64,000 nucleotides of DNA from Io17-Chloro-G2 sp034420695 (GCA_034420695.1 DAOULB010000002.1:152702-216701); one strand, 5' to 3'. Numbered from the stretch's first letter, positions 26,660 through 35,704 are shown. The notes: generated by a model from the letters alone, not told the origin. Made by a program: numbers and translations.

Positions 26660-27355
26660 CGCTGTAATGTTCCCGGGTAATCGACCCGGCCGGAATTCGG
26701 GCTGGTTCCCAACAATCAGTGCCACCCTCGGTGGGGTTCTTGACCCCCGCCGGCTGTGAGAAGAAACAGGGACCCCGCGCCTCCGGCCCATGCCGGCATA
26801 CCGCCTGGAAGGCCTGTATCCCCAAGCTTGTAATACTGGCGTAATACAGACCGGGCTACACTCACCCCAAGTCCGGCCCCCTGTTCCACTCCCCACGGCT
26901 GGCCCTGCCCGGAGGGAACCCCGGGGGCAAACAAAACTGGCTTATTACGGTGTCCAAACTCGTTGACTTGGAATTTGGCCGGATGCTAGAAATAGTAGGC
27001 CGGAAACTATGGGCCAGATTTGATGAGCCAGGCTCTATGAAAACGGACCTGGACCCCGGTCCCGGGCTTAAATCTAACGGAGGTTTCGGGGAACTCTCGG
27101 GGAGAGCAGGGGAATGAGGCAAATGAACGCACTGCTTAACACTACAGTTCCGGCTTTCTTGCTCCGGGCTTTTTTGCCTCCGGTTCCCTTGTTTATGGAC
27201 CCTTCGCTGGTGCCCCGGTCCCGGGAGGAGGTGCCTATGTGAGCACCGGCCAAGCCGGCTGGGCCAAGCCCGCCGCAAAGGCCCCGAAGATAGAGAACGC
27301 CAGTCCAGGTCTTCCACTTGGCCCAAGGGGGCCAGAACACAGGAGAGTAGAGTAG
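26660..27355. other. About 700-base gap between surface genes
   Basis: No convincing gene. A possible promoter lies at 26963-26992. The rest is GC-rich with several short palindromes such as CCCCGGTCCCGGG. The long leader before the IPT-domain gene could hold a regulatory RNA, but I do not recognise one. Confidence 0.45.
26963..26992 (+). promoter_or_regulatory. Possible promoter upstream of the IPT-domain gene
   Basis: TTGACT (26963-26968) and TAGAAA (26987-26992) are separated by 18 bases. If used, the transcript would have a leader of about 360 bases. Confidence 0.4.
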
Positions 27356-29686
27356 ATGAAAACTAAAATCGGAGTATCTTCCGGACTTGCCCTGACCCTG
27401 CTGGTCGGCGTCTTCGCTACCATGCTGGCCCTGGGCATGTTCAACACCAGCCCCGTGGCCGCGCAGGCAGGCCTTCCCAGCGTGGAACATATACCCACTG
27501 GAACCGGGGACGCAGCCAAGGTCACGGTGAAATTTGTGACCGCTGCCGGACTGTCCCCCGGGGACTCGATCATGATCGAGTTTGAGGACGACGTAAAAGT
27601 GCCTGACGTGTTGAATCCTAGGCACGTTACCATCGGTGCCGGTGGTGTAGGCAGCAGCGGTAACAGCTTCGTTCCAGGAACGTCAACGTCTGGAGTAGCT
27701 CTGGGCGGCAGCGTAGTAGTGGAGTTTGTGGGAACCCCGGCCGATGAGGCCCTGGTTACCATAGACGTTGGCGACATGATTCCCGGAGACACCGCCCCCG
27801 GTTTGCAGGGAATTGAGGCGGGGTCGCCGGTAACTGTTACCTTCTCACAGTCGGCGGGGATCACGAACCCCACCGAGGGTGGCACTTGGAACGTCAAGGT
27901 GTCGACCACCAATGACGCTACCATGACTAGCGCGGACGATAACAGCTTCGACACTCTGCGCACCATCTCCTTGAGCTCCAAGGACGGTGAGCGGGGTTCC
28001 AAGGTGACCGTAACCGGCGCCGGGTTCAAGAACAGCACCACCGCAGTGGCGTGGCTGGATAAGAACAATGACCGCAACCACGACACCGGCGAGATAGAGC
28101 TGTGCAACGCCGTCGTGGCCCGGGACGACACCTTCACCTGCGACTTCACCGTCAACCCCAACCACTTCCCCGCTGGCGTGAAGCAGTACGTTGCCGCCTC
28201 CGACGGGCGTGGCAATAAGACCGATGAGGGCCAGAGTGGTGAGTGGACCCTGAAGGGACAGGTCAAGGCAGTACCCGACGAGGCCGCCATCGGCGACGTC
28301 GTCACCCTGGAATTCCGGGACTTCCCCGCTGGTCAAACCCTCAGCAGGCTGAGGATCGGGAGTACCAATTTGCTCAACGAGATGGGCGGGTTGGCTGACA
28401 GCTTCATTCCCGGCGCCAGCAATTCCGCTACAATCACGATTCCCAATGACGTGGACTTGGGCAAGCAGTCCTTGTCCGTTGCGACTGGTTCTGGCTCCAC
28501 TGGGTCGGGCACCCGCCGCGACACCGTGAACATCCTGGGCGCCCGGGTGAACGTGGTCCCTGACACCCTCGTGGCCAACCAGTCGGTGACCATCAGCGGC
28601 AGCGGCTTCACCGGACGTTCGGTTGTTAGTTCCATCTCTCTGGGTGGGACCGACATCGCTTCCGGCAAGATCGACGGCGGAGATACCGTCCAAGTCGACG
28701 ACGGCGGCAACTGGACCGCCACCGTGGTCATCCCGGTGGAAGGCCCCGCTGTCACCCCTGGCACCTACGACCTGAAGGTGACCGACGACGCCAACAGGGC
28801 CGGCGTGGCCCGGGTCACCGTCAAGGGCCGGACCATCTCCTTCGAGCCCGAAGAGAGCCACATCGGCACCCCGGTGACCGTCAGCGGTGAAGGCTGGCCC
28901 GCCAGCAACTCCGCCTCCGGCGCCGACAACACCCGCATCGAGGTCGAGTACAACGTCGGCGCTTCCATCGAAGAAGACGCCACCGTCACCGCCGATGCCG
29001 ACGGCCGTTTCTCGGTGCAGCTGACCGTCCCCAGGGGCGCCAGCATACCCTCCACCAACCGGGTGGACGTGTGGTTCACCGCAACGGATAACAGCCGGGT
29101 CACCGAGACGGTGTCCCACCGGGTGCCCAGCGCATCCATAGCCATCAGCCCCACCAGCGGCCCCGGTGGCACCACCATCACCCTGACCGGCGGCGGCTTC
29201 AAGGGCTTCACCGGCTTGGAAAGCCTGCAGGTCAGCGGGCTGAACGTTACCCCCAGCCCGGGCAACCCCAACACCGACCGGGACGGCAACCTGCCCGAAA
29301 TGACCGTCTTGATCCCCGGACTGGATCCCGGAACCGCTTCGGTGCGGATTAACGTCGGCGGCACCGTCGCCAGCGCCCCCTTCACCGTAACCTCCGGGGC
29401 AGTCGGTCCCAGCATGATGATGAAGACCGAGGACGCACCGGTCGAAGAGTTCCTTAAGGACCTCATCGACAACCAGGTGGAAGGCCAGCCCAACTTGGTG
29501 GACGCCTACTACCTTGACGAATCAACCCAGACCTACCAGTCCTTCGTGACCGACCCGGCCTTCGCCGCCTTCAACACCCTGACTACGGTCAACAGCGGCG
29601 ACGTGCTGAACGTCCGCATCCGTGCGGCGCAGACCTTCCTGGGCAAGGACCGGCCCGGTCCCTGGACCAACGTGGTAGTACCCTAA
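27356..29686 (+). CDS. Secreted IPT/TIG-repeat surface protein
   Basis: A 776-residue protein with a typical signal peptide (SSGLALTLLVGVFATMLALG then SPVAAQA). The body is a chain of beta-sandwich repeats of the IPT/TIG type, recognisable from GERGSKVTVTGAGFKNST, ANQSVTISGSGFTGRS, HIGTPVTVSGEGWP and GPGGTTITLTGGGFKGFT. Such repeats occur in adhesins and sugar-binding surface proteins. No sorting signal, membrane anchor or catalytic domain is visible; the C-terminal 100 residues may form a separate domain. The ATG at 27356 is preceded by an AGGAGAG sequence. It follows the collagen-like gene on the same strand but has its own leader. Confidence 0.82.
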   Translation: MKTKIGVSSGLALTLLVGVFATMLALGMFNTSPVAAQAGLPSVEHIPTGTGDAAKVTVKFVTAAGLSPGDSIMIEFEDDVKVPDVLNPRHVTIGAGGVGSSGNSFVPGTSTSGVALGGSVVVEFVGTPADEALVTIDVGDMIPGDTAPGLQGIEAGSPVTVTFSQSAGITNPTEGGTWNVKVSTTNDATMTSADDNSFDTLRTISLSSKDGERGSKVTVTGAGFKNSTTAVAWLDKNNDRNHDTGEIELCNAVVARDDTFTCDFTVNPNHFPAGVKQYVAASDGRGNKTDEGQSGEWTLKGQVKAVPDEAAIGDVVTLEFRDFPAGQTLSRLRIGSTNLLNEMGGLADSFIPGASNSATITIPNDVDLGKQSLSVATGSGSTGSGTRRDTVNILGARVNVVPDTLVANQSVTISGSGFTGRSVVSSISLGGTDIASGKIDGGDTVQVDDGGNWTATVVIPVEGPAVTPGTYDLKVTDDANRAGVARVTVKGRTISFEPEESHIGTPVTVSGEGWPASNSASGADNTRIEVEYNVGASIEEDATVTADADGRFSVQLTVPRGASIPSTNRVDVWFTATDNSRVTETVSHRVPSASIAISPTSGPGGTTITLTGGGFKGFTGLESLQVSGLNVTPSPGNPNTDRDGNLPEMTVLIPGLDPGTASVRINVGGTVASAPFTVTSGAVGPSMMMKTEDAPVEEFLKDLIDNQVEGQPNLVDAYYLDESTQTYQSFVTDPAFAAFNTLTTVNSGDVLNVRIRAAQTFLGKDRPGPWTNVVVP

Positions 29687-29711
29687 ATGGCCGCAAGCCA
29701 AGAGCTTAAAC

Positions 29712-29779
29712 CCGGGGCCGCCCCCTCTCCCGGATTCCCCGTAGAAACGGAAGAAGGAAGAACGGAAGGGCGGCCCCGG
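29712..29779. repeat. Long inverted repeat before the second collagen-like gene
   Basis: CCGGGGCCGCCC (29712-29723) and GGGCGGCCCCGG (29768-29779) are perfectly complementary and separated by 44 bases. The structure sits between the IPT gene and the collagen-like gene, close to the AAGGAG ribosome binding site of the latter. It has no T-tract. Confidence 0.6.
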
Positions 29780-29820
29780 CAGCCCACCCCCGGATCCCAC
29801 CCCAGGATAAGGAGAATTAG

Positions 29821-30555
29821 ATGAAAAAGGTCAGAATACTAGCCTTGGCGGCCGTAGCGGCCCTGCTGCTGCTGTTCCCGGCAGTGGTATCGGCCCAGCC
29901 GGCGCCGCCCCACCTGACCAACCTGATGGTCAGCTTGGACGGCAACCCGGCCCCCGACGGCACCGAGGTAAAGGTGATGGTTGACGGGGCCATGGTCCAG
30001 GTCCAGGTCGGGGCCGAGATGATGGACTCGGTTATGACCAAGGGAGGCATGGTGGCCCTCGCCATTCCCGGCGATGCCGCTACCTCCGGCAAGACTATTA
30101 GCTTCATGATCAACGGAATGGACGCCGCCGAGACCGACAACTGGGAGCGGGGCGGTCACGTTGACAAGAACTTCTCCATCTCGGCCATGGGCGCCATGAT
30201 GCCCAAGCCCGATGAAAAGCCCGCCATGACCGATGAAGAAAAGATGATGGCCATGAAGGGCGAGAAGGGAGACAAGGGCGACCAAGGCGAAAAGGGCGAC
30301 ACAGGACCTAAGGGCGACAAGGGCGACACTGGTGGCGCTGGCCCCAAGGGCGACACCGGTCCCGCCGGAGCCGACGGCGCCCCCGGCGCTCCCGGTGAAA
30401 AAGGCGACAAGGGCGACGCCGGAGCCCCAGGCCAGACCGGCCCTGCCGGAGCCGACGGCGGCGGCGGAGCCTTGGGCCTGGTTGCTCTCATCCTGGCAAT
30501 CGTTGCCCTCGTGGGCGTAGCTGGCGCTTTCGTAATGGGCCGCTCCGGCTCATAA
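29821..30555 (+). CDS. Secreted collagen-like protein with membrane tail
   Basis: A 244-residue protein: signal peptide (ILALAAVAALLLLFPAVVSA), a small Met-rich N-terminal domain of about 110 residues, a Met/Asp/Lys linker, and about 25 Gly-x-y triplets with many GDK and GDT units from KGEKGDKGDQGEKG onward. It ends in GGGGALGLVALILAIVALVG and GAFVMGRSGS. The collagen-like part and the tail resemble the end of the 579-residue protein upstream, so they share a design for display at the membrane. AAGGAG lies a few bases before the ATG. A triple-helical stalk is inferred from the Gly periodicity. Confidence 0.85.
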   Translation: MKKVRILALAAVAALLLLFPAVVSAQPAPPHLTNLMVSLDGNPAPDGTEVKVMVDGAMVQVQVGAEMMDSVMTKGGMVALAIPGDAATSGKTISFMINGMDAAETDNWERGGHVDKNFSISAMGAMMPKPDEKPAMTDEEKMMAMKGEKGDKGDQGEKGDTGPKGDKGDTGGAGPKGDTGPAGADGAPGAPGEKGDKGDAGAPGQTGPAGADGGGGALGLVALILAIVALVGVAGAFVMGRSGS

Positions 30556-30620
30556 CCACCGCTGCCCCCACACCGGTTGCCGGCCAAGGGCCGGTAACCC
30601 CGCAACCCACGGAACCCCAA

Positions 30621-30656
30621 GAAGCCCCGGGTCAAACCCCGGGGCTTCCCCTTTTG
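30621..30656 (+). terminator. Rho-independent terminator
   Basis: GAAGCCCCGGG (30621-30631) pairs with CCCGGGGCTTC (30638-30648) around a six-base loop, followed by CCCCTTTTGTT. It ends the surface-protein region on the plus strand. Confidence 0.85.
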
Positions 30657-30766
30657 TTAGGGCTGCGCGAAACCCGGCCCAAACCCGGACCGGTGCTGGC
30701 AAGAAGAGGCGTAAGGACGTAAGGGCGGTTGAACCGGCGGAGAAGAGGAGCGGCGTTGTGAGGTCC

Positions 30767-31549
30767 CTACGCCGCCCGGGCGGTGGGGCTGAGCACCACC
30801 ACCCGCCGGTCGGTCGGCAGGTTGTTCTGGGTGACCACCAGCCGGGGTTGCGGCTGGACCTCGTCGAGCCCCATGCGCCGGAGGAACAGGTCCAAGGAGT
30901 AGATAGGTCGGTCGGAGGGCTGCCCCGCCCCGGCCCCGGAGCCCGCGCCGTCAGCATCCCCGGCCCCCGGCTCTGCCCCGGCAGGTTGTGCGGCAGGTTG
31001 TCCCGCTGGTCCCTCCTGCCCTTCACCGCCGCCGGCTGGCGCTGCAGCGGTCGTTGCTGCGGGCAGGTGGTGCATGGGTATAACTATCTTCGGGTCCAAG
31101 TCCTGCATCGCCTGGATGGCCTGGTCCAAGTCCAAGGTGGATCCCCCGCCGGTGGGCAACAGGAGCACGTCAACCGGGGAAAGTTCGTCCACCAGCCGGG
31201 TGGTCAGCGGAACGGAAATATCACCCAAGTGGCAGATGTTCACCCGGTCCATCTCGATGGAATAAGCGACGGTCCGGCTTTCCGGGGAAGCGCCGGGCGG
31301 CAGCGGTGTCATGACTCCCCGCACCGACACTCCGGAATATTCGTACTCGCCGGGGGCGTCGAATATCCGGGGGGAGCCTGCCACTTCGCCCCAGTTGCTG
31401 TGGTTGGGGTGAGCGCTGCTGACCGTCACCACGGTAGCCGGGCGGTTGTCGGGCCGTAGTCCCACCGCCAAGGGAAAGGGGTCGGTGATCACTACCAGGT
31501 CGTCGGCCCGCAGCCGAAAGCAGGAATGGCCTATCCAGGTGATGTCCAT
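30767..31549 (-). CDS. Metallo-beta-lactamase-fold protein (UPF0173/UlaG-like)
   Basis: A 260-residue protein of the UlaG/UPF0173 branch, starting MDITWIGHSCFRLR. The early strand ends TDPFPLAVG and the GEYEYSGVSVRG segment follows. The usual HxHxDH metal motif is replaced by SSAHPNHSN, so zinc binding may be altered or absent. A low-complexity Ala/Gly/Pro insertion of about 45 residues precedes the C-terminal SLDLFLRRMGL part. The ATG at 31549 has GGAG five bases upstream; the longer frame upstream is a shadow of bioY. It overlaps the end of bioY by 19 bases, so they are probably coexpressed. Confidence 0.75.
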   Translation of the reverse strand: MDITWIGHSCFRLRADDLVVITDPFPLAVGLRPDNRPATVVTVSSAHPNHSNWGEVAGSPRIFDAPGEYEYSGVSVRGVMTPLPPGASPESRTVAYSIEMDRVNICHLGDISVPLTTRLVDELSPVDVLLLPTGGGSTLDLDQAIQAMQDLDPKIVIPMHHLPAATTAAAPAGGGEGQEGPAGQPAAQPAGAEPGAGDADGAGSGAGAGQPSDRPIYSLDLFLRRMGLDEVQPQPRLVVTQNNLPTDRRVVVLSPTARAA

Positions 31550-32205
31550 GAGTCTCCACCGCCCCTCCGCCGCTCCAGCAGCCCCCAGGCGGTGGGCACT
31601 ATCAGCGACGCCAAATAGAGTTTGACCAAGTCTCCCACGATGAATGGGTACAGGCCGTACTCGAAGACCTTGTCGCCGGGTACGAAAAGAGAAAGCTGCA
31701 GCAGGCCGGGCAGGTACAGCATCACGTTGCCGGCCAGCATTGCCACTATGATCCAAGGCTTGCGGTCCCAGCCCCGCTCGCAGAGCCAGCCAACGATGAA
31801 CGCGGCGGGGATGAAGCCGATGAGATAGCCGCCCGAGGCCAGGTCCCAGAAGAGCCCCGCCGAACCCGAGGTGAATCCGAATACGGCGCTGCCGGCGGTG
31901 AGCTGCCAGAGGTAGTCGCCGCTGCCCCCGGCATAGACCGGGAACTGCATCCCCTCCAGCAGGTACAGCGTGAGTGCGGCGGCGCCCCGCCAACTGCCCA
32001 AGACGGCGCCGGTGAGCAGCACGCCCAGGGTCTGGCCGGTGATGGGCACGGGAGTGAATGGCAGGTGGATGGAGATGCGGGCCAGCAGGACCATGAACAG
32101 GCTGAAGAAGATAATCAGCAGCACGTCCCGGGCCAGCCGGCGGGTTGGGTCGTCCACCGGCAGGAGGGCTTCAACGAAAGGAGTTGCAGTTGAGCGTTGG
32201 AACAA
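31531..32205 (-). CDS. bioY: BioY-family biotin transporter subunit
   Basis: BioY is the membrane S-component that captures biotin, alone or with an ECF module. The 224-residue product has six hydrophobic segments and the family-typical HLPFTPVPITGQTLGVLLTG, GGSGDYLWQLTAGSA and GGYLIGFIPAAFIVG. The start shown is a TTG without a clear ribosome binding site; the true start may lie slightly downstream, before RRLARDVLLI. No ECF ATPase genes are nearby. Confidence 0.88.
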   Translation of the reverse strand: MFQRSTATPFVEALLPVDDPTRRLARDVLLIIFFSLFMVLLARISIHLPFTPVPITGQTLGVLLTGAVLGSWRGAAALTLYLLEGMQFPVYAGGSGDYLWQLTAGSAVFGFTSGSAGLFWDLASGGYLIGFIPAAFIVGWLCERGWDRKPWIIVAMLAGNVMLYLPGLLQLSLFVPGDKVFEYGLYPFIVGDLVKLYLASLIVPTAWGLLERRRGGGDSWTSPG

Positions 32206-32268
32206 GTTAGTTTTCGTGTGGTCTGCGTATAGGTATAGCCGGAAAGCTGCGATGGACCGGACCGGCCG

Positions 32269-32577
32269 TCAGTTGCCCAGCGGCCTAACCAAGGAAGTAA
32301 CCAGGGTGGCCAAGGTAGTGCCCAAGAGGCCCATGCCCAGCCATATCAGCTTGTCGACCTTAGCCTCCACCCGGTCAATCCGGGAATTGAGTTGGTCGTC
32401 CAGGCGATCCACCCGGGCGTTGAGCTGGCGCTGGCCCTCCATCAACTCACCTAAGGTCTGGGCGGTATTTATCGCCGATTCGGATGCTATGTACTTTACC
32501 CCTGGCGCAAAGGCCACCGGATATGCGGCCACGTATGCCTGCCAAAATTGTACTATACCCAAGGGGTCGTTTGACAC
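32269..32577 (-). CDS. Small coiled-coil protein with C-terminal membrane segment
   Basis: A 102-residue protein with an N-terminal region rich in aromatic residues, a heptad coil (QLNARVDRLDDQLNSRIDRV, then EAKVDKL) and a final hydrophobic stretch (IWLGMGLLGTTLATLVTSLV). The design matches the tail-anchored coiled-coil genes at 15.9-17.1 kb: xRVDxL heptads running straight into the membrane segment. It lies upstream of bioY on the same strand. Function unknown. Confidence 0.65.
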   Translation of the reverse strand: MSNDPLGIVQFWQAYVAAYPVAFAPGVKYIASESAINTAQTLGELMEGQRQLNARVDRLDDQLNSRIDRVEAKVDKLIWLGMGLLGTTLATLVTSLVRPLGN

Positions 32578-32635
32578 CTCTTTTGAGCCCGTGGTACGTT
32601 GCCTTTACGAGTGCCCCGGATGGCCTTTCTCAGGT

Positions 32636-33340
32636 ATGGCAGTTAGCAACAAAGAAATTGCGACAGAGCGTGATCTGGCCGTGGGAGAACCCGAGGCGGT
32701 GAACCACGCCAGGGAAGCCCTGGAGGCAGGGGAGCCTTGGCACCGGGCGTTGCTGTCGGCCATGGGCCTCTGGACGCTGCCCTACGAGGTGCACCAAGGC
32801 CGCCAGTTCAACTACCTCATAGCCGGAGAAGCCTTCGACTGGCTGCTATTGGCGGAGCGGCTCTGCCTTTCCTTGGACGAGGCCATTCCCCCCGATCACA
32901 GGGAGCGGCTGCTGTTCCACGGGAAACTTCCGGAGGAGGTTGGCGACGAGGAGTTCCGGGACCTCTTGGGGGCGAACAAGTTCCGGGGCTATCTGAACTT
33001 CTGGTATGGCGTGGTGGTGGAGGAAGCGTTGCAACTGGCGGTTGAAGAGGACGTGAGGAAGCGCCAGATTGCCCGCTGCTACCCGGACAGCGAGGACCTC
33101 ATCGAAGAAGCCTACCAGCACCTGTATGGAGAGACCAGGACGGAGCTGCTGGCCGATTTCCGCCACAGGGAGGGTCTGGGGCAAGAGGGCCCCTTGAGCT
33201 TGGCCAACCTGAAGGAGTTCACCTACGGGCTGCACAAGCTGCGACTGGAAAAGTGGGACCCGGCCCGGGTGGCCAGCGATACCCAGCGGGGGATACGCAA
33301 GCTACGCCAGTTGGAGCAAGCAGCGGGTTTGGTAAAATAG
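32636..33340 (+). CDS. Conserved-looking protein of unknown function
   Basis: A 234-residue, mainly helical, acidic, soluble protein that I do not recognise. It has repeated aromatic and charged motifs, for example GRQFNYLIAGEAFDWLLLAE, NKFRGYLNFWYGVVVEEAL and REGLGQEGPLSLANLKEF, but no known catalytic signature. I chose the ATG at 32636; the longer open frame upstream runs over bioY on the other strand and is not credible. It ends 34 bases before the S1-domain gene and may be cotranscribed with it. Confidence 0.6.
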   Translation: MAVSNKEIATERDLAVGEPEAVNHAREALEAGEPWHRALLSAMGLWTLPYEVHQGRQFNYLIAGEAFDWLLLAERLCLSLDEAIPPDHRERLLFHGKLPEEVGDEEFRDLLGANKFRGYLNFWYGVVVEEALQLAVEEDVRKRQIARCYPDSEDLIEEAYQHLYGETRTELLADFRHREGLGQEGPLSLANLKEFTYGLHKLRLEKWDPARVASDTQRGIRKLRQLEQAAGLVK

Positions 33341-33374
33341 CGGCAGCAAGCGAGGAGAAGGGGAACAGGGCGGT

Positions 33375-34481
33375 ATGCAGGATTCCGACATCCAGGATTC
33401 CCATTTTCAGGTATCCGATTTCAATGAAATGGCTGATCTACCCGAGGAACTGCTGGGTCCGAAGACGCGGCAGAGGGGAGAATCGGTCGAGGGCGAGATT
33501 GTCCGGATAGACGACGAGGGCATTGTCATCAGTGTGGGCCTCAAGATGGAAGGAATGGTGCCGATGAGCGAGATGCGCACCATTCCCAGGGAGGAACTGG
33601 CCGGCTTCAAGCCGGGAGACACTCTCCTGGCTACGCTGGTGAGCAACCGGGGCCCCGGCGACATGGCCCTCCTTTCCGTGGACCAAGCCCGGGAAGAGCT
33701 GTACTGGCGGGAGTTGGAACACTCCTTGGACAGCGGAGAAACGGTTGAAGTAAAGGTTACGGGCCACAACAGCGGCGGCATTGAGGTGGATTTCCGGGGC
33801 ATCAGAGGTTTTGTGCCTTTCTCCCACTTGGCGCCGGCGGAGGACGGACAAGAGGCAGCCGGCCGTGTTGGCCAAGAATGCTCGTTCAACGTCTTGGAGG
33901 TTGACCAGGACGCCGGCCGGTTGGTCCTCACCGAGCGGTCAATCTGGCGGCGGCGGCAGGAGGAGCTTCGGCTCCAGAAAATAGCGGACTTGCAGCCGGG
34001 GAGCATTATCTCAGGCCGTGTGGTGTCGGTGCGGGGCTTCGGGGCCTTCGTGGACTTGGGAGGGGTGCAGGGACTGGTTCACATCTCTGAATTGTCCTGG
34101 GGCACGGTGAAGGACCCTGCGGACGTGGTTTCGGTCGGCGATGAAATCAACGTTTACGTGGTGGCGGTGGATGTGGAGAGCCAACGCATCAACCTGAGCC
34201 TTAAACGCACCATGCCGGAGCCTTGGGAGACAGTGCCGGAACGCTACCGGGTCGGCGAGATCGTGGAAGGCTCGGTCACCAGCTTGGCCCAGTTCGGTGC
34301 ATTCGTCAAAATCGAGGACGGGGTGGAAGGACTGGTCCACATCTCGGAACTGTCCGCCCGGCGGGTGAACCACGCCAAGGAGTGTGTGTACCCGGGGCAG
34401 GCGGTGCGTGTAATGGTGACCGGGATAGACTCGGAACGCCGGCGGATGAGCCTTAGCTACCGCAAGGCCTTCGGTCTGTAG
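33375..34481 (+). CDS. rpsA: S1-domain RNA-binding protein, ribosomal protein S1-like
   Basis: A 368-residue protein with four S1 OB-fold repeats at about residues 36-105, 118-190, 205-278 and 292-366. The last two are the most canonical (GRVVSVRGFGAFVDLGGVQG and GSVTSLAQFGAFVKIEDGVE, each followed by LVHISEL). Four-repeat forms are typical of bS1-like proteins outside the Proteobacteria. They help mRNA bind the ribosome. The ATG at 33375 is used; an ATG at 33429 is possible. The unknown gene precedes it by 34 bases. Confidence 0.85.
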   Translation: MQDSDIQDSHFQVSDFNEMADLPEELLGPKTRQRGESVEGEIVRIDDEGIVISVGLKMEGMVPMSEMRTIPREELAGFKPGDTLLATLVSNRGPGDMALLSVDQAREELYWRELEHSLDSGETVEVKVTGHNSGGIEVDFRGIRGFVPFSHLAPAEDGQEAAGRVGQECSFNVLEVDQDAGRLVLTERSIWRRRQEELRLQKIADLQPGSIISGRVVSVRGFGAFVDLGGVQGLVHISELSWGTVKDPADVVSVGDEINVYVVAVDVESQRINLSLKRTMPEPWETVPERYRVGEIVEGSVTSLAQFGAFVKIEDGVEGLVHISELSARRVNHAKECVYPGQAVRVMVTGIDSERRRMSLSYRKAFGL

Positions 34482-34545
34482 AATCGCACCGCGGCCCCTC
34501 GACGGCCGCGTTTCCAGACCGGATGCTGGCTGAAAGGAGATAGCC

Positions 34546-35643
34546 TTGCCACAGACAGGACTGACGGTCCACAAGCCAAGCCACGCCTACCCTGGGTACA
34601 CCCTGATAGCCCCCATGGAACGCACCGACGCCTACTTGGTCGACATGGAGGGGCGCATAGTACATCGTTGGCCTCTGCCCTACCGGCCGGGGGACTACGG
34701 CTACCTGCTGGAAAACGGCAACCTGCTTGTCGCCGGGCGCACCGGCCGCAGCCCGGTGAACATCGGCGGGCACAGCGGTGTGGTCATGGAAATGGACTGG
34801 GATGGGAACATCCTGTGGGAGTACGTGGAAGACACGCTGCACCACGACTTTTGCCGGATGCCCAACGGCAACACCATGGTGCTGGGCTGGGAGACGGTCC
34901 CCAAGGAGATGATAGACCAGGTCAGGGGCGGAGTGCCCGACAGCGAGCCCGAGGCCGGCATCTGGTGTGACTACTTCCGGGAGATAACCCCCGGCGGCGA
35001 AATCGCCTGGGAGTGGCACGCCTACGAGCATCTGGACACGGAAACCGACGTCATCTGCTACCTGCACCGCCGGGATGAGTGGACCCACACCAACACCTGC
35101 GAAGTGCTTCCCGACGGAAACATTCTGACCAGTTGGAGGCTGCTGGACACCGTGGCCATCTTGGACAAGGCCACCGGGGACTTTTCTTGGAAGTGGGGCC
35201 GGGGGGAACTGGGCCACCAGCACGACCCCACCCTGCTGGACAACGGCAACATACTGATTTTCGACAACGGCTGGCACGCGATTACGGCCCCAATGCCCGG
35301 CTCCCGGGTGATAGAGGTCAACCCCGGCACCAACCGGATCGAGTGGGAGTACAAGACCCGTCCGCCTTGGAACTTCTTCAGCGCCTTCATCAGCGGGGCG
35401 CAGCGGTTGCCCAATGGCAACACCTTGGTGTGTGAGGGCATGACCGGCAGGGTCTTTGAGGTTACCCGGGAGGGTGAGATGGTCTGGGAGTTCACCAACC
35501 CGTTCTACGGACCGGACGACAGGTTCGACCGGGTGAACCGGCTCTTCCGGGCCTACCGCTACGGTCCCGACTTCCCAGGTTTCAAGGGCAAGAGCCTCGA
35601 TCCCTCAGGTCATTCCTGGAGCAGCCACCTCTACAGCCGCTGA
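34546..35643 (+). CDS. Arylsulfotransferase-like beta-propeller protein
   Basis: A 365-residue protein related to arylsulfotransferases (ASST/Arylsulfotrans_2), which move sulfate between phenolic compounds. Repeated blade motifs are visible: DMEGRIVHRWPLP, MDWDGNILWEYVE, MPNGNTMVLGW, LPDGNILTSWR, LLDNGNILIFDNG and EGEMVWEFTNPF. Several His residues, such as HDFCRMPNGN and HQHDPTLLDNGN, fit the active-site positions of the family, but I did not confirm them. There is no signal peptide, unlike the periplasmic enzymes. The TTG start at 34546 has AAAGGAGAT seven bases upstream. Confidence 0.78.
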   Translation: MPQTGLTVHKPSHAYPGYTLIAPMERTDAYLVDMEGRIVHRWPLPYRPGDYGYLLENGNLLVAGRTGRSPVNIGGHSGVVMEMDWDGNILWEYVEDTLHHDFCRMPNGNTMVLGWETVPKEMIDQVRGGVPDSEPEAGIWCDYFREITPGGEIAWEWHAYEHLDTETDVICYLHRRDEWTHTNTCEVLPDGNILTSWRLLDTVAILDKATGDFSWKWGRGELGHQHDPTLLDNGNILIFDNGWHAITAPMPGSRVIEVNPGTNRIEWEYKTRPPWNFFSAFISGAQRLPNGNTLVCEGMTGRVFEVTREGEMVWEFTNPFYGPDDRFDRVNRLFRAYRYGPDFPGFKGKSLDPSGHSWSSHLYSR

Positions 35644-35704
35644 GGTGCCGTTAGCTGCGATCAGGTCTGGCATGGAGACTGGTCGAAATTAGAAGGCGTC
35701 CTGG

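Noticed and set aside
27845..29119. A 424-residue minus-strand open frame under the IPT-repeat gene
   Set aside because: Same reason: the plus frame shows a signal peptide and clear IPT repeats.
31550..31993. The upstream extension of the metallo-beta-lactamase-fold frame
   Set aside because: Arg-rich translation of bioY sequence in another frame; the ATG at 31549 has a good ribosome binding site.
31970..32635. The long upstream extension of the unknown gene at 32.6 kb
   Set aside because: It runs antisense through bioY and the coiled-coil gene, and is Ser/Arg-rich.
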